From Ceratodon purpureus (lineage: Eukaryota; Streptophyta; Bryopsida; Pseudoditrichales; Ditrichaceae): a stretch of DNA of 64,000 bases. Each line of letters begins with the position of its first letter. Position 1 is the first letter of the stretch. Below the pieces are notes generated by a model. That model had not been told where the DNA came from. It saw nothing but the letters and a program-made list of their open reading frames with translations, and did not search any database. Made by a program: the position numbers and the translations under genes. The stretch spans positions 25,714,987 to 25,778,986 of the forward strand of contig CM026422.1 in assembly GCA_014871385.1 (NCBI GenBank), read 5' to 3'. This document shows positions 46,545-58,500 of this stretch, piece after piece.

Positions 46545-47452
46545 TAACCCCTAAAGGACGAAGCAGAAATTGCGTTGCGCCAGAAATTGAAAATCCAGTA
46601 AAATGCCCTAGAAGGGTCGGGTTTGAGTGCTTTTTGTTCCTAACCTCTTTAGAATCAAGTTGGCAATAAAGATACGCTAAAATTTTAGTGAAAAAGTGAA
46701 ACCATGATTTTAGCAAAATGAAACAGCATGGGTCGGTGAGGTATTTCTACAGTGAAGTTAGTGTTTCTATAGTGAAGTTAGTGTTTCTATAGTGAAGTTA
46801 GTGTTTCTATAGTGAAGTTAGTATTTCTACAGTGAAGTTACTGTTTCTACAGTGAACTTAGTGTTTTGTAAAGTGAAAATATTTCAACTGTACTTTGAGC
46901 ACATTGTGCATTGAAATGAAGATCTTTGCTTGTGGATTTTTTAGCATATTTTTTTGTATGCTTTTATGACCACTACTTTATGGCTTCACCGTTTTGGATT
47001 AATTAGAAATCTTTTTGAACTTGCCAAAAATTGCCATGTTGAAAAAAATAAAATTCAGAGTGACACTTATATTAAACCAAATTTCTCCAAATTGGTAACT
47101 CAAAAAAATCTTTAAAAAATTGTGAATGTTTCTAACATACTAGATAAGAGAATTAGCTTTAGTTGCCAAGTTTTTATAAATTACTGAAGTAGAAATTATT
47201 AGTCAAACTCGGAACTCGCTGAAGTATTTCAGAAATTCACTAATCTTCCAAACTTCACATGTTATTATCTCCCAATCCGTTGCTTCTCCAAACCCAAAAT
47301 TTGGTATAGATTTTGGTACCCCACTACTTTCAAAGATCTTATGGTTAAATTGCTTATGATGATTGTAAAATTTGTCTGACTTTGGAAGATGCAAAAACGG
47401 CACTATAGGTACTAAAAAACTATGGAAATACCCCTCCGTCCTTTAGGGATTA
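46545..47452. repeat. 908-bp AT-rich element with 16-bp inverted ends
   Basis: The left end is TAACCCCTAAAGGACG and the right end on the minus strand is TAATCCCTAAAGGACG, 15 of 16 matching. It has no transposase. The inside is AT-rich and includes the 20-bp tandem array at 46741-46880. Ends and size match the element at 3302-4152. It is probably a non-autonomous DNA transposon of undetermined class; no target duplication could be fixed. Confidence 0.5.
46741..46880. repeat. Tandem array of a 20-bp unit, about seven copies
   Basis: The unit is GTGTTTCTATAGTGAAGTTA. Three copies are identical, three differ at one to three positions, and the seventh is degenerate. The array lies inside the AT-rich element at 46545-47452 and is non-coding. 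Confidence 0.92.
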
Positions 47453-50376
47453 GTACACTATATTTTTTCTTTTACATCTAAAATTTGTTATCTACAAAAC
47501 TTACAAAGAATTTTTTTTCACAATGTAATTCTCTAATAATCCAAAGTGAAAATGTTAGTTTATTAAGAGTCAAGGAATGGTGACCATGTTTGAAAAGTTA
47601 TAGAATTTTATTTTAAGTTTTTTTCAATTAAAATGTTGTATAAATCTTCGAAGATATTTGGTCGAATGTGATGTTTTTCAAAATAGATATTTTTTGTTTT
47701 TGAATTTTAGTAATCTGGTATAACAGTGAGTTTCACGTGGGGTCCTCTGCTAGTGATAGGCCCAGCCATGAACTCTCGGATCTGACGTGGATGATATCCG
47801 CCGGGTATCGTCGCGGAGTGACCGATGAGTCGCCGGGCATCACGCCTTCCTAGATGGATCTGCAATGACTTCTGTATCTCGATGATTGGGAGGTCGTCGC
47901 CATTATTAGTTCACGGGATGGATTCGGACGTCCGTTGCAACTGTATTCGATACACTCACCTCGCAAGAGCTTTCACAGATGCCATCTCATTTGGAAATAG
48001 TCAGTGAGTACGTCGGTGGATGGATTGATTAGCCATTGATAGTTAAATCCAGATCATGACACTTAAGAGGCATACATGATACTACACTGCTCTCAGTACG
48101 TTCGAGATCACCAGACACTGTGTAAGCTTGAATAATCACCTTCGTTGAGGATAATATTATACATCTGCTGGAAGCAGCAAATGTAAATGGCGCTAGCCCG
48201 CCACCTTCGAAATGAAGGTCAGAGTGTGCATCATCTACGTTTGCACTCGAAGGTGAGAGGATCAAGCACGAATTAGCAAATATGGGGTGGAGTACTTGAT
48301 CCTCAACTGCAGCAGCACGCAACTGATCATCGAAGCTCGCATCAGTGGAACCAGTTAAGTTAGCGACAATTGCTTGAATGGAATGAGGTCTCAGCTGATG
48401 ACGACGTAAAGATTGATGCAAGTAAGAAACTAGTGCAGCTTGCCCAACAGTGTGTGGGTTTCAAGGTGTCAATATATTTACTATGATTTATTAAAGTCTC
48501 AGCACGTCGGATTTGTTAGCAGCTAAGTGTGAATTGTTGAAGACTCGTCAAACCCCCTTGTTGTACAGAATTTAATCAGGGGAGAGGCACGAATGATCCA
48601 TACAGTGCTATCATTAACCATACGTTGCAACAGCTGGTGATTGATCCACTCCGGCAGGAGAAGTAGCCCATGTATACAAGTGGAATGAATACATGTGTCC
48701 CGCAACAGACTCTTCCAGTAATTCACGCTGGTCTCCCTCACCAGAATCGCCTTTGTTTCAATGTGCATTTGAGGCAGGAGCTGCAACTTGCACAACGCGG
48801 TAACGCAGCAACTTTGTACATTAAAGATGATTATATTTTAAAAATCAGTCAAAGAAACTTTGGTAATTCAGCGTTATTTGATAAGTTGGACCTTTTCAAA
48901 TTGGCCCAACTTAATTGGCCCGAAAATACTTCATGTCCAAGTGGTGGTGCACAGTACATGGGAAACTTCAATGGCAACAAACGGTTGTACTAGTGAGTAT
49001 GAGAAAGGTTAAGTGAATTCTGGAAAGTAGGTTTCCTCACTTATATGCGGGGACTGTGCACTACAATACTTGTCCTACATCTATATTCTCTGAAGCATTT
49101 GAAAGGCAATTTCTGTCTCTTAGAGAAATTAGATTTCACAATGCAAGCTTTAAATTGGGCTTTTCGTTGTATGCAGGTCTGAATGACAAAGTACCTGCAG
49201 GAACATGTTTAGGAAACGTCATTTAAACCGTGCAGGATCTTCAACCTGTGCAAGTGGCGTGTGATCCACTTTAATGTGAATCTTTTCCGAAGCTAGACAG
49301 AATTACGGAAATACTGAGATTTGTAGCGGCTTAAGATGCACTTAGTACATTTCAAGGTATCGAACTTCTGATCAAAATAAACAACAAGCATCCATTTGTC
49401 TAGATGTGTGTTTAGAAGTTAACATTGACTCGATCGCTTCTGGAGACCTCTTACGCTAGATTACTAAATATCTGATTCCGGGTATTGTGGTCGGAGTCGT
49501 TGGACTTGAGTCACTTGACTCCAATACGAATCAATTTACTTGCCGTTTCTGCCAAATGTTTATTCGTCCACTGTATTAATTCTACATGCAACTTGCTACT
49601 CTGCTCCATGACGAGAAGTTTTCACTTGATTCCATGCAACTTGCAAGTGGACTGCCAATCTGTCAGAGGTCGCAAACATAGAAAAATACTCTTGATTGGG
49701 AGTTGGAACTAAAGTTACAGCTACAATATTTTCGACCAAGTTGTGAAGTGGACCTGGTCGTGCAATGCACTTGTGCACCTAACAACTTATGTATTCGATC
49801 CTACAAAATAGGGCACACTCCATGAACGGCCAGAAAGTAATCGATGTACCATTTAAGGTGTACAGTACAGTATCAGTATAAAAATAAGTGTAGACTTTTT
49901 TAATTTTGATTTTTTTTTAATGATCTGAAATGAAATCCGAATTCCATCGATAACTAGAAACAACACAAGAGCATCCCACCATAACCAAGTCGAAGTAGAA
50001 ACCTGATGATAAAAATATTATTTCCTAGTATTATTTCTGTTTTACATTTTAGAATGACGAAAAAAGGCTGAATATGTAAAAATTCATTATGAAATGGATA
50101 GAAGTATCTATCAGAGTCTCAGACATATATTGTCATAAACAACAACATGACTGGATTAAAATTGAAGGACCTCTGAATGGTCAACGGATTGCTGACTTTA
50201 GTAAATTCTAATTGCTGATGTCTATTTCTCGAGTGGTATGGATTTTTTTTACAAACAAACAACTCCATTCAATAAACAATGCGACATAATAGGGGTTGAA
50301 GTCCAAAAATATTGTTAAAATTGGAAAATGAAAGTAGAACTTATATATTGTAATTCTGCATGGATAAGTAGTAAGC
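47453..50376. other. Intergenic DNA, no supported gene
   Basis: AT-rich apart from a GC-richer patch at about 47730-48010 and another at 48200-48420. Their open frames (60-130 codons, both strands) show no domain and no clear splice structure. Nothing else was recognised. Confidence 0.45.
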
Positions 50377-50764
50377 CATTAGGTGCAAAATGGGGTCATG
50401 AAAAGGCCGTGTAAGCCTGCCCTTTCTAGGTGAACTCCCTGCTCCCGCTGGCAGCAGATGCCAGAATCGCTGCCCGCACGCACCTCGGTGGCGCGTCCAG
50501 AACAAAGGTCCTCGGAATATGCGAGCAGACATGATCGGGTCGGCTCGGAGTTTGGTCCAAAGTGGGCAGCTGCTGTCAGCCCGCCACTGTAGCAACGCCC
50601 TCCACACGCCTCGCGAGGAGGTCATTGGATCGAGCCCTCGTGGCGGTTGCTGGCACCACGGTGGCACAGCCGGTGCCATGTCAAAAAGTACGCGGGCAGC
50701 GCCTGTTTTTTTCTCTCACGTGCCGCTTATACGGCCTTTTCATGACCCCATTTTGCACCTAATG
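50377..50764. mobile_element. GC-rich 388-bp element with 39-bp terminal inverted repeats
   Basis: The left end begins CATTAGGTGCAAAATGGGGT (50377) and the right end (50764), read on the minus strand, begins with the same bases. The inverted repeat extends 39 bp with a single mismatch near its inner edge (GTGTAAG against GTATAAG). Flanks TAGTAAGC at the left and TAGTAGTC at the right could be an imperfect 8-bp target duplication, which would suggest a hAT-type origin. The body is GC-rich in strongly AT-rich surroundings. It is too short for a transposase, so it is a non-autonomous element. The open frames inside it on both strands are not genes. Confidence 0.8.
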
Positions 50765-52176
50765 TAGTAGTCCAAACTTACACAGTGTGATCGCCTCAGA
50801 TTCGTATAGTACCAACTTGGAGAGCTCGTATATTGTACAGGAAAGGGGCTGTGGACCAAGAGTTATCATTTTTCTTGAATTGTTCAGCCTTGAAAATAAA
50901 GTAATGGAGAAATTTTAATTAATTCATTTAGAAAATATGTTTCTAGGAATTATATAATTGTTACAACTTATAATGAAAGCCTGTTCAATTTAAATTTAAG
51001 CCATTAAATCCCGGGCTTTTTTTGGTTGTAATATCGCTGACCTATTAAACCAACTTAATAGTAAAGTACGATGGTAATGTTGTGCGGTGTAGTGCACAAC
51101 CGTGTTAACTGTTCAAATGCCAGATCTATTGTTGTAGACGCATACGATCATGGTTTCTAAACTGCTCAGATATGCACACCGTAGTAAATTCAATTTGATC
51201 AGGTTTGCAGTGTTTAGAAATATATTGCTTTGTTTACAAGAACACCGGCAGATATACATTGAACAACAAAATGTAATATCAAAAGAATAATAATGATCAG
51301 TGATGTAATGGGAAAATCCTTAGAGGAATTCAAAATTTTATAACATGTTAAAAATAAATTTAAAATAAATTAACATCCCGGGGAGTTCTTCAGTAACAGA
51401 CACAGCGAAATCGAAGATGCAATACTTGAAGCTTTTTGGAATTAGCTGAGGAAGCTGGAAGTGCACGGCAACTACAGTCACTCAGTCTGATATATTCCGT
51501 TAACCGTGTAGCTTGTGAAAGGTTGTCAATTATGAGCCTAATGTTAGGATCATCAGTTTGCGCAATGGCTCCAACAACCCCTATTCACAAGACAGCTACA
51601 CCTACACTTGAAGAGACTAGTGGACTGGGACCGCAGGATTCACCTGGCTACGTATGGCATGGTTCACCTATCAGATGCATGCTCCCCACTTGCGAGGGGG
51701 GAAGGACTTCAGCCCGGCCAGTACTCCTGACTTACCATTCCAGAGCCCCACTTGTGCATGCAAATGCTCATCACTTTATTCTACACTCCCAGCCGGGTCG
51801 CAAGTTGGAGGGCACCAACTTCTGGACTCCTTACGACAAGATCTTGGGTTTCACACCGCCTGCATTGCTTTCCAGCTTCGGAGATAACTTAGTACTTTCG
51901 ATTGCAGCAAAGCAATCTTTGTCCTAAGGAGTCGACGCTATTTCAAACTGCGTGTCGACGCTCTGACATGATTCGGTACGTCTTTAGTTGTATCAAGGAT
52001 TGATGATCAAACGCCAAGACTAAGCCAGATTGTGTACTAGCTAGTGGGTAAGCCGGAGAGGTTTCTGTTTTGAACGACAAGCGCCGAGTCTGTGGACGTG
52101 GTTCACCAATCCGGGCCTCATAGTACTAGTTCGGTGTGAGATCAAGTTGGTGATGAGTTAACGGAGTTGTTTCTGG
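50765..52176. other. Intergenic DNA, one unassigned open frame
   Basis: It contains a 163-codon open frame at 51436-51927 (+) in a GC-richer patch, whose translation matches no family I know and has no membrane segment or motif. The rest is AT-rich. It could include an upstream part of the copy C gene, but no splice evidence links them. Confidence 0.4.
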
Positions 52177-52347
52177 ATGTGGAAGGCTTCAAAGGTTGTA
52201 GATATGAAGCAGGCGGAGGGCGCGGTGGGAGGGCATCATGAGTTGGAGTACAGCAAGGCAGAGGTGTCGTCTCTGATAATCAAGGCGTACCTCGTGTCAT
52301 TGCTGCTGCTCCTGTCGGTACTGATGTGGTCCTTGGGCGATTCGTAG
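52177..52347 (+). CDS. Candidate small transmembrane protein, copy C, possibly broken
   Basis: The open frame from the ATG at 52177 gives 56 aa; a second in-frame ATG at 52204 would give 47 aa. It has the family core HELEYSKAEVSSLIIKAYLV, a hydrophobic run and GDS, then stops with TAG. In copies A and B the next residue is Trp (TGG), and the same frame after the TAG continues VLYAQEVFMPAFKS, which aligns with TQYAELHYMPSFTS of copy B. The TAG therefore looks like a one-base change in a once longer protein. In another frame just downstream, LLLFLVVCVVKLVLTVLFLF forms a second hydrophobic segment (about 52392-52451), suggesting an additional frame break or a splice event. Alternatively GTAGGT at the stop is a splice donor. 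The function is unknown. Confidence 0.4.
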   Translation: MWKASKVVDMKQAEGAVGGHHELEYSKAEVSSLIIKAYLVSLLLLLSVLMWSLGDS

Positions 52348-54238
52348 GTGCTGTACGCGCAGGAAGTCTTCATGCCCGCCTTCAAGAGCCGCTTCTTCTC
52401 TTCCTCGTCGTCTGCGTCGTCAAGTTAGTACTCACTGTGCTCTTTCTCTTCTCAACTGACCTGTGTATGGATACTCGACCCTATCTACATTGGTTGCATT
52501 ACACTGGCGTCCATTCCCGGAAGGAGTAATATGACTCTAGCTTTGCGCGTCGCCCTACATATCTTTGTCTGTGACGGGAGCAATATGGACGCACACTTGA
52601 GCTAAAAAATCGGGCGAAGAATCTGTTGTTGGATACTTTGCATGGTTGTTCCGATGCGGGAAAGATTCCTAGAACTGAGCACGCCATTCGAATTTCAAGG
52701 CCTAAGTGGTGGAAGATTTAGGTCTTGATGTTTTCACGAGATGCAACCAGGGTCAAATCAGGGAAAATCATTAAGCGGAGATAATTCAAAGTCAATATTC
52801 ATGATTATGAGGATGAAGTGTGGCGCATGCTTTGTGTATCCCAGGGGATCTGCAAGCTTCCTATGACGAGTGGCAGGACACCAAGATCATTACCGCAAGG
52901 TTCCACGGTTGTTACAATTCAAACAGGGGAAATTTGGTGGGTGTAGGATTTTTTTTCATGTAATTATATGCTGAGCAGCCTGAGCCTTGGATGCAAGATG
53001 AGGATAAAGACCCCAACATTTGTGTATATGATACTTATAAAAATGATATCTGTTTGACGTAAGTCGATTGGATTAGTCATTGATCTTCAAAGCTGTTCTT
53101 TGAGTCATGGCATCAAATTCTTCGATAGGAACACAGGTTCTTAAAACAAGGCAGTGACCACTACTGAAAACTTTTTGATGATTAAGGTTGTTTTGAGTAA
53201 TATATGTAATGATGCTGAAAGTCTTGTGAACTAAAACAAGATCTTGAGAATTATGTATGGTTGCATGTTTTTCCGATGAGATCAGATTTCGTTAAGTACC
53301 AATTCAGAGAACTTTACAAATTGACCACATTAAATGAACATTATATCTTTCAATAGAGTTGATTATGTGGTATAGTAGTGTGGAATAAACTATTGACTTA
53401 TCTACCGAGCGTTGGTTGTTTCGTTTAACATGCACACGTGTACACATGTATTTCTGCCATTTTTGCTAATCTTGACCTCGCCCCAACTAAACCAGTACAT
53501 GGACTAGCTAGTTTGATTTTGGATTGATCATATGTATTACAGAATGAAGGTGATGACTTGATTTCCGAACAAAATGTGGAGGAAATGCTTTTCCGGCAAT
53601 AAAAAAGCTGTGTAACTACTAGTATGTTAGAGCCTAGTGCTCGGACTACAAAGCGATATGCAATGTGTTTCTGATGGCTCACTTGGCATTACTGTGTACT
53701 CAAGGAATCACAGTTCTGCATGTGTGCAATCTGGATCATTGATTTGCACATAGAGTTCACTGGAAGAATTTTATTGAATGTTGTACAACGATCTGCCTTC
53801 TATGCTCGTGAGCAATCAAGCTCCTCGAACATATTGATATTGCCATCAGTCTCTCAGATAGTTCAGTATTTCACGTTCTGCTTATCCTTCATACACTGGT
53901 CGGATGCAGCGCAGCTCAGTAACGTAGTTGAAGATTGAGGAAAACAAGAAGGAAGATACTAGATTCATGCCAGACCCTCCGAAAGGAGCACAAGTGCGTT
54001 ACCCAACACACCTAGCATTGAATGTGTGCTGTGTGATTGAACAACAGTGATCATCCCTAGTAACGTTTTGAAGAATCCCCAGCTGAGAAACGGCAAAGTC
54101 GGCCATGAGCAGGATCAAATTGGCCCTTGACTCACTCGAAGTAGATCTGAAGTGTCGACGAGATTTAAACACTCACAAAATTGCAGAGAATGTTGTGGGA
54201 TTGAAGCAAAACACGTTTGTGCACGTTACGAGAGCACC
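52348..54238. other. Intergenic DNA, remnants of copy C then nothing recognised
   Basis: The first ~130 bases still carry family-like coding sequence (see copy C). The remainder has only short frames, no domain and no repeat that I could identify. Confidence 0.45.
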
Positions 54239-54311
54239 GGATCACTGTGGGATTCGAACCCACAATCTCCCGCTCCGGAGGCGAGCGCCTTATCCATTGG
54301 GCCAAGCGACT
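54239..54311 (-). tRNA. tRNA-Arg (anticodon CCG)
   Basis: On the minus strand, 73 bases fold as a cloverleaf without an intron. The anticodon stem CTCGC/GCGGG encloses the loop CTCCGGA, which places CCG at positions 34-36. The T arm is GTGGG-TTCGAAT-CCCAC. The A box (TGGCCCAATGG) and B box (GGTTCGAATCC) are both good. The acceptor stem AGTCGCT/AGTGATC pairs at six of seven positions, counting two G-U pairs, with A-C at the outermost position. The D stem has one mismatch (C13-A22). These weak points may mean a diverged or retired gene, but the RNA polymerase III promoter boxes are intact. Confidence 0.85.
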
Positions 54312-55558
54312 ATTAGGTAAACTTCATTTTCCACAATAGAAAAACAAAGCGCAAAGTAAAAGCTAACCTAAAAGGTTAAAAATTTCGGGAGAACTTTAAC
54401 CTTCATGATTCACAAATTATTAGTATCATATCGCACTTACATCTCCAAAAAGATTACCACAAACAAATCTTTTGGATGTCTCATAAAAATGATTCATTTC
54501 ATGTAATGGATGCTTAATAGTGAGTGTTTTTAAATCTAAATTTTATTAATGAAATCAAAAAACAATCTGTAAAGAAATAGAATAGAAATTTAAACCAATG
54601 TTCACCATATTGCCACTCGATAATTATCCAATAATCTAAAATTGATCACATTCTGTTTGCAAAAACATATATTTATTCAATAGTATTATTTGGAAAAAGT
54701 AACAAAATTGTAACAAATCTTTGCCAAGCACTTCTCATCTTTATTTCCTTCCAACAACTCAAAAATAGTGAAAAAATTGATAATCCTTCAACTAAAATGC
54801 ATTAAGGTGTAAAAGATGCCAACAATATTATAATTCAAAACTTAATTTCTTTATGCCACTTTTGATAATGAAAAAAGACTTGATAACAAGAGTTTTTCTT
54901 TTCTTTTTCTTTGCGTTACTTCTCTTCCTTTATATTAATTTTAACTATTTAGATTGATCCTAAAGTCAAAACTCTCAATGAAGTCAGATCCACAAAGTAC
55001 CTCAAATTCTATAGATTGATCATAAAGTCAAAACTTTCAATAGAGTCAATTCCGCAAAGTACCTTAAATTCTAAATTTTGGACTTGTACAATAGATATTC
55101 AAGGATTGTCAAGTCTATTGGTAGGAGAAGAGGCGAGTTTAGACCTTAGATGTCTCATGTGAAATACCCATTGAAATGGTGGACCTTCTAGCAATGGAAT
55201 TGATAGCACTAGAATTGAGGGAGTTGATGAGCTTCTTGAGACAGAATATTCCCTACGTCGCAGCATGGTGGCGAGAATTCTCAGCACTTTGAAAGGGAGC
55301 ACAAATTGTAAACTTATGCATGCATGGACTCACTCTTACACAATAAACTCGACGCACATGATGCATGGTGGCAATGGCGATGGAGATGGAACTGCAATGG
55401 CAATGGCACTAGCACTCCTCAATTAGGGTTCCGGAACACGATGCTGTGATGCACTCTGCTCCTTAATTCTCACTTCAACTTGGCCCACTCTTTCGGCGTC
55501 TACAACCATCTTCTCTACTCGGACAGATTGGATTTCTCGGCTTCACAGATCAGCCGCC
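54312..55558. other. Intergenic DNA upstream of the methyltransferase gene
   Basis: AT-rich up to about 55320, with a two-copy 62-bp tandem repeat at 54951-55074. The last ~200 bases are less AT-rich and probably include the promoter and leader of the methyltransferase gene. A 67-codon minus-strand frame at 55099-55302 has no recognisable domain. Confidence 0.5.
54951..55074. repeat. Two tandem 62-bp copies
   Basis: The unit begins AGATTGATC-TAAAGTCAAA and includes CAAAGTACCT-AAATTCTA. The copies at 54951-55012 and 55013-55074 differ by about eight bases. It is non-coding. Confidence 0.8.
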
Positions 55559-58500
55559 ATGGAGGATGTGTAAGTTGCAACTTGCTGCCCATCTTTATTC
55601 TTAAAACTGAGTCTTTTACCATGTGCGAGTGTCGGTATCAGAAATGGGTATGCCATCGTTTTGTGCCATGTTGCGGTGTTCTGTGTTGGCCCATCTTTTT
55701 GACCTAAGTCTGAGAAGACCTAATGCTTTCAGTTTCGTTGGATTCTAGTACCTGGTGCTGGATTTTCTTTAGATTCTATGTTCTGGTTATGTCCGTATTC
55801 TTGTAGTTGGTGTGATTGTATTGTATTCCTGGAAGACGACGTGCTTATGTGTGGTATTTGTTTTGTGTCTTGTGAACAATGTTGACAGATTCAATACCCC
55901 TCAGACATGTAAAGTCGAGCTGGAAGTTTTGGGGCACAAGGTTTCTCTTGCTCAGGTGTGTCTTTTAGTCTCATCTTCATACCCGCCTGGTAATCCCGAG
56001 GAACTGCATTTAGAGGTGTACACGTTAGATTTAAATTGGGTTGTGATAGTTTGAATGATGAGAGATTCTTAGAAATTTTAACCTCTGGCTATGGTATATA
56101 TTCCTGTTGATTTCCTCTAGTTTTTCGGAAGGAGTGAACATTAGCATTGGATGTTAGAGAAAGAGAAGCACTCTGTTGCTCGTCTGATTAGAGGAGTTCG
56201 ATATACTTCTAGTTAGACGAGTTTATACACCACCTGCCGCCGCCCGGTCATGATGTCAGACTATGTGATAATTTTGTTCATGCCCCTCCTAGTGATACGT
56301 AAGGTTTTAAAGCTCCCTCAAGTTATGTTTTCTTTCGCCATGAACGTGGACCCTGAAGATGAAACTGCTCTTTTCTTCCTCTCTGAGCAATGGGAGTGAA
56401 ATGATATTCGTGGAAGTTCTTTTGTAAGTGTCTACTTAGTGTTAGATTTATGGACAGATTGAACATAGTCATAGTATTCTTCTGAAAAGTTTGAGTGAAG
56501 CTTGAGTTGGTACTCTTAACCTGGTGCTTGTGCAGAATCCCAATTCTCAGCATCATGGAACCACAGTATGGGACTCATCGATCGTGTTTGTCAAGTACCT
56601 GGTAAAGTTTTCTGCCTGCCTTCTTATCATGGTGCAAAATCAAGTGTTCACACTTTCAGAACGCATTATGCACTTCTGGAAAGTACTACACTATGTCTTA
56701 TGGTTGCCTCTTGTGTTCCAATTCCTGTTCGAAACGGCGTTAAAAATTCAGCTAAAGTGTTTGAAAAGACAGCTATGTCATTAATCTTCTTCCTGTAAAT
56801 GAGCGCATTTGAATACCAAACTTGGGCTAGTGCAGGAGAAAAACAGCAAGAAGGGCGAGTTCAGCAGAGCTAAGCTTCATAGTAAGCGCGTTCTAGAGCT
56901 TGGAGCAGGCTGCGGTCTATCAGGATTAGGTTGATCTAACTCGTCCTTATGGTTATATATGATGATGAGTGCAGAACATATCTGAAAATTTTCGTTAATA
57001 TCATGAATTAGTGTTAAGAGGTACTGAGGTGTTATTAATGGCAGGGATGGCGTTACTAGGATGTGAAGTGGTGGTGACCGATCAGGCAGAGGTGGTGCCA
57101 TTACTACGGAGGAATATGGAAAGAAACATGGCCCGAGCTAAATATTCTGCCTTGGAATATTCTCATCTAGGTATTTTTCGAAATTTGCCTCCCATTACTT
57201 TGCCATTCTTAGATTTTTATGTGCGCTCCTGTTCACATACTGAACTTAGTGCGGACTTTTACATCTCGTAATTGATGTGTGCAGGACCAATTGGGTCAGT
57301 GGAGGTAGCTGAGCTTGACTGGGGTAATCAGCAACAAGCTGAGGCCTTAAACCCTCCGTTCGACTACATAATCGGCACAGACGTAGTATGTGATTCTCCC
57401 TGTCCTGTCCTCTCTGCTTCCCCATGATTAGAGCATGTCATAGAAGCCTCGTATGTGTTATATCCACTGAAGATGGATGTGTGCAGACAAAGGACATCGT
57501 GTAACGATCTCTTTTTGTACGAAGGTGTATAAGGAGCATCTGTTGCCGCCCCTGCTTGAATCGGTATTAGCTCTTGCAGGTCCCAAGACGACATTGCTGG
57601 TATGTGCCTGACCTTTTCTGGTGTCATCTCTAGATGTTTTGAACTTCTTAACATGGAATGCTCGCTACCATCGAACTCTAGCTTATAATGAAGCTGTGAT
57701 ATTGACAGTTGGGATATGAGTTTCGGGATAGCGGAGTGAAGGAAAAGCTCCAGGAGCTATTTTCGCAACACTTTGCCATAAAAAAGATTACTCATTCAAA
57801 GGTCAGTTGCTATGAACTCAATTTGGTACTTACAACAGGATAGCTTTATGTTGTAATAATGTAGAAGCTTCTGTGATAGAGCATGAAATGCTTATGCAAT
57901 AACCCCTTGCCTTTTACGCAGATTTTCCTGCGTGAATGATTTTCATAATATTTTGTCAACATCAGATTATTTCTCGCAGTCGGGTTTCATATTAAGGTGT
58001 ATAGACTTACTCTAAATAGCAGAGAAGTGACTTTGGTTTGAGTTCCATCACATTCTTTGGAGTAAGAAGTATACTCTTGTATGGTTACAATAGTTTTGTT
58101 CTTGACCGAATTTGAATTAAACCAACTGCAGATGGACGCGAAATTCCAACACAGCAATATCGACCTTTATATTATGCGGTGCAGTTTCTTCTTTTGAATC
58201 TTATTGCGCGATATCTAGAGTTTACTTCCAGAGATCGTATCAGATCGTAATGTGAAGATTGATAGAATGTGTGATATTACAGCAAGTATTATGAGACAGT
58301 TGATGATGGTGTGTAGTTTTTTGTGGTCAATGCATGTCAATTGGCACACAAAGAGGAACCGCACTAATTTCGTGCAGTTGACGGTTGGTTTTGGTTCCAA
58401 ATTCCCGTAAAGTGTGTCTCATTGCCCTTCCATGCTTTTCTCCAGGTTGATTCGACCAGATGCCTCAGCACAAGAAGACAAGTCATCAGCTGAGCAAGAA

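Noticed and set aside
46741-46880. Tandem 20-bp array as a possible CRISPR array
   Set aside because: The units abut without spacers, and this is a plant nuclear region.
47825-48007. 60-codon frame in a GC-richer patch
   Set aside because: Short, no motif, no flanking splice sites of note.
50341-50767. Open frames of 66-112 codons on both strands
   Set aside because: They span the GC-rich inverted-repeat element at 50377-50764, and their ends are the inverted repeats themselves.
51436-51927. 163-codon plus-strand open frame
   Set aside because: No domain, membrane segment or homologue recognised, and no splice structure; kept only as a remark on the intergenic stretch.
54105-54320. 71-codon frame ending in an Arg/Pro-rich stretch
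   Set aside because: Its C-terminal half is the complement of the tRNA-Arg gene.
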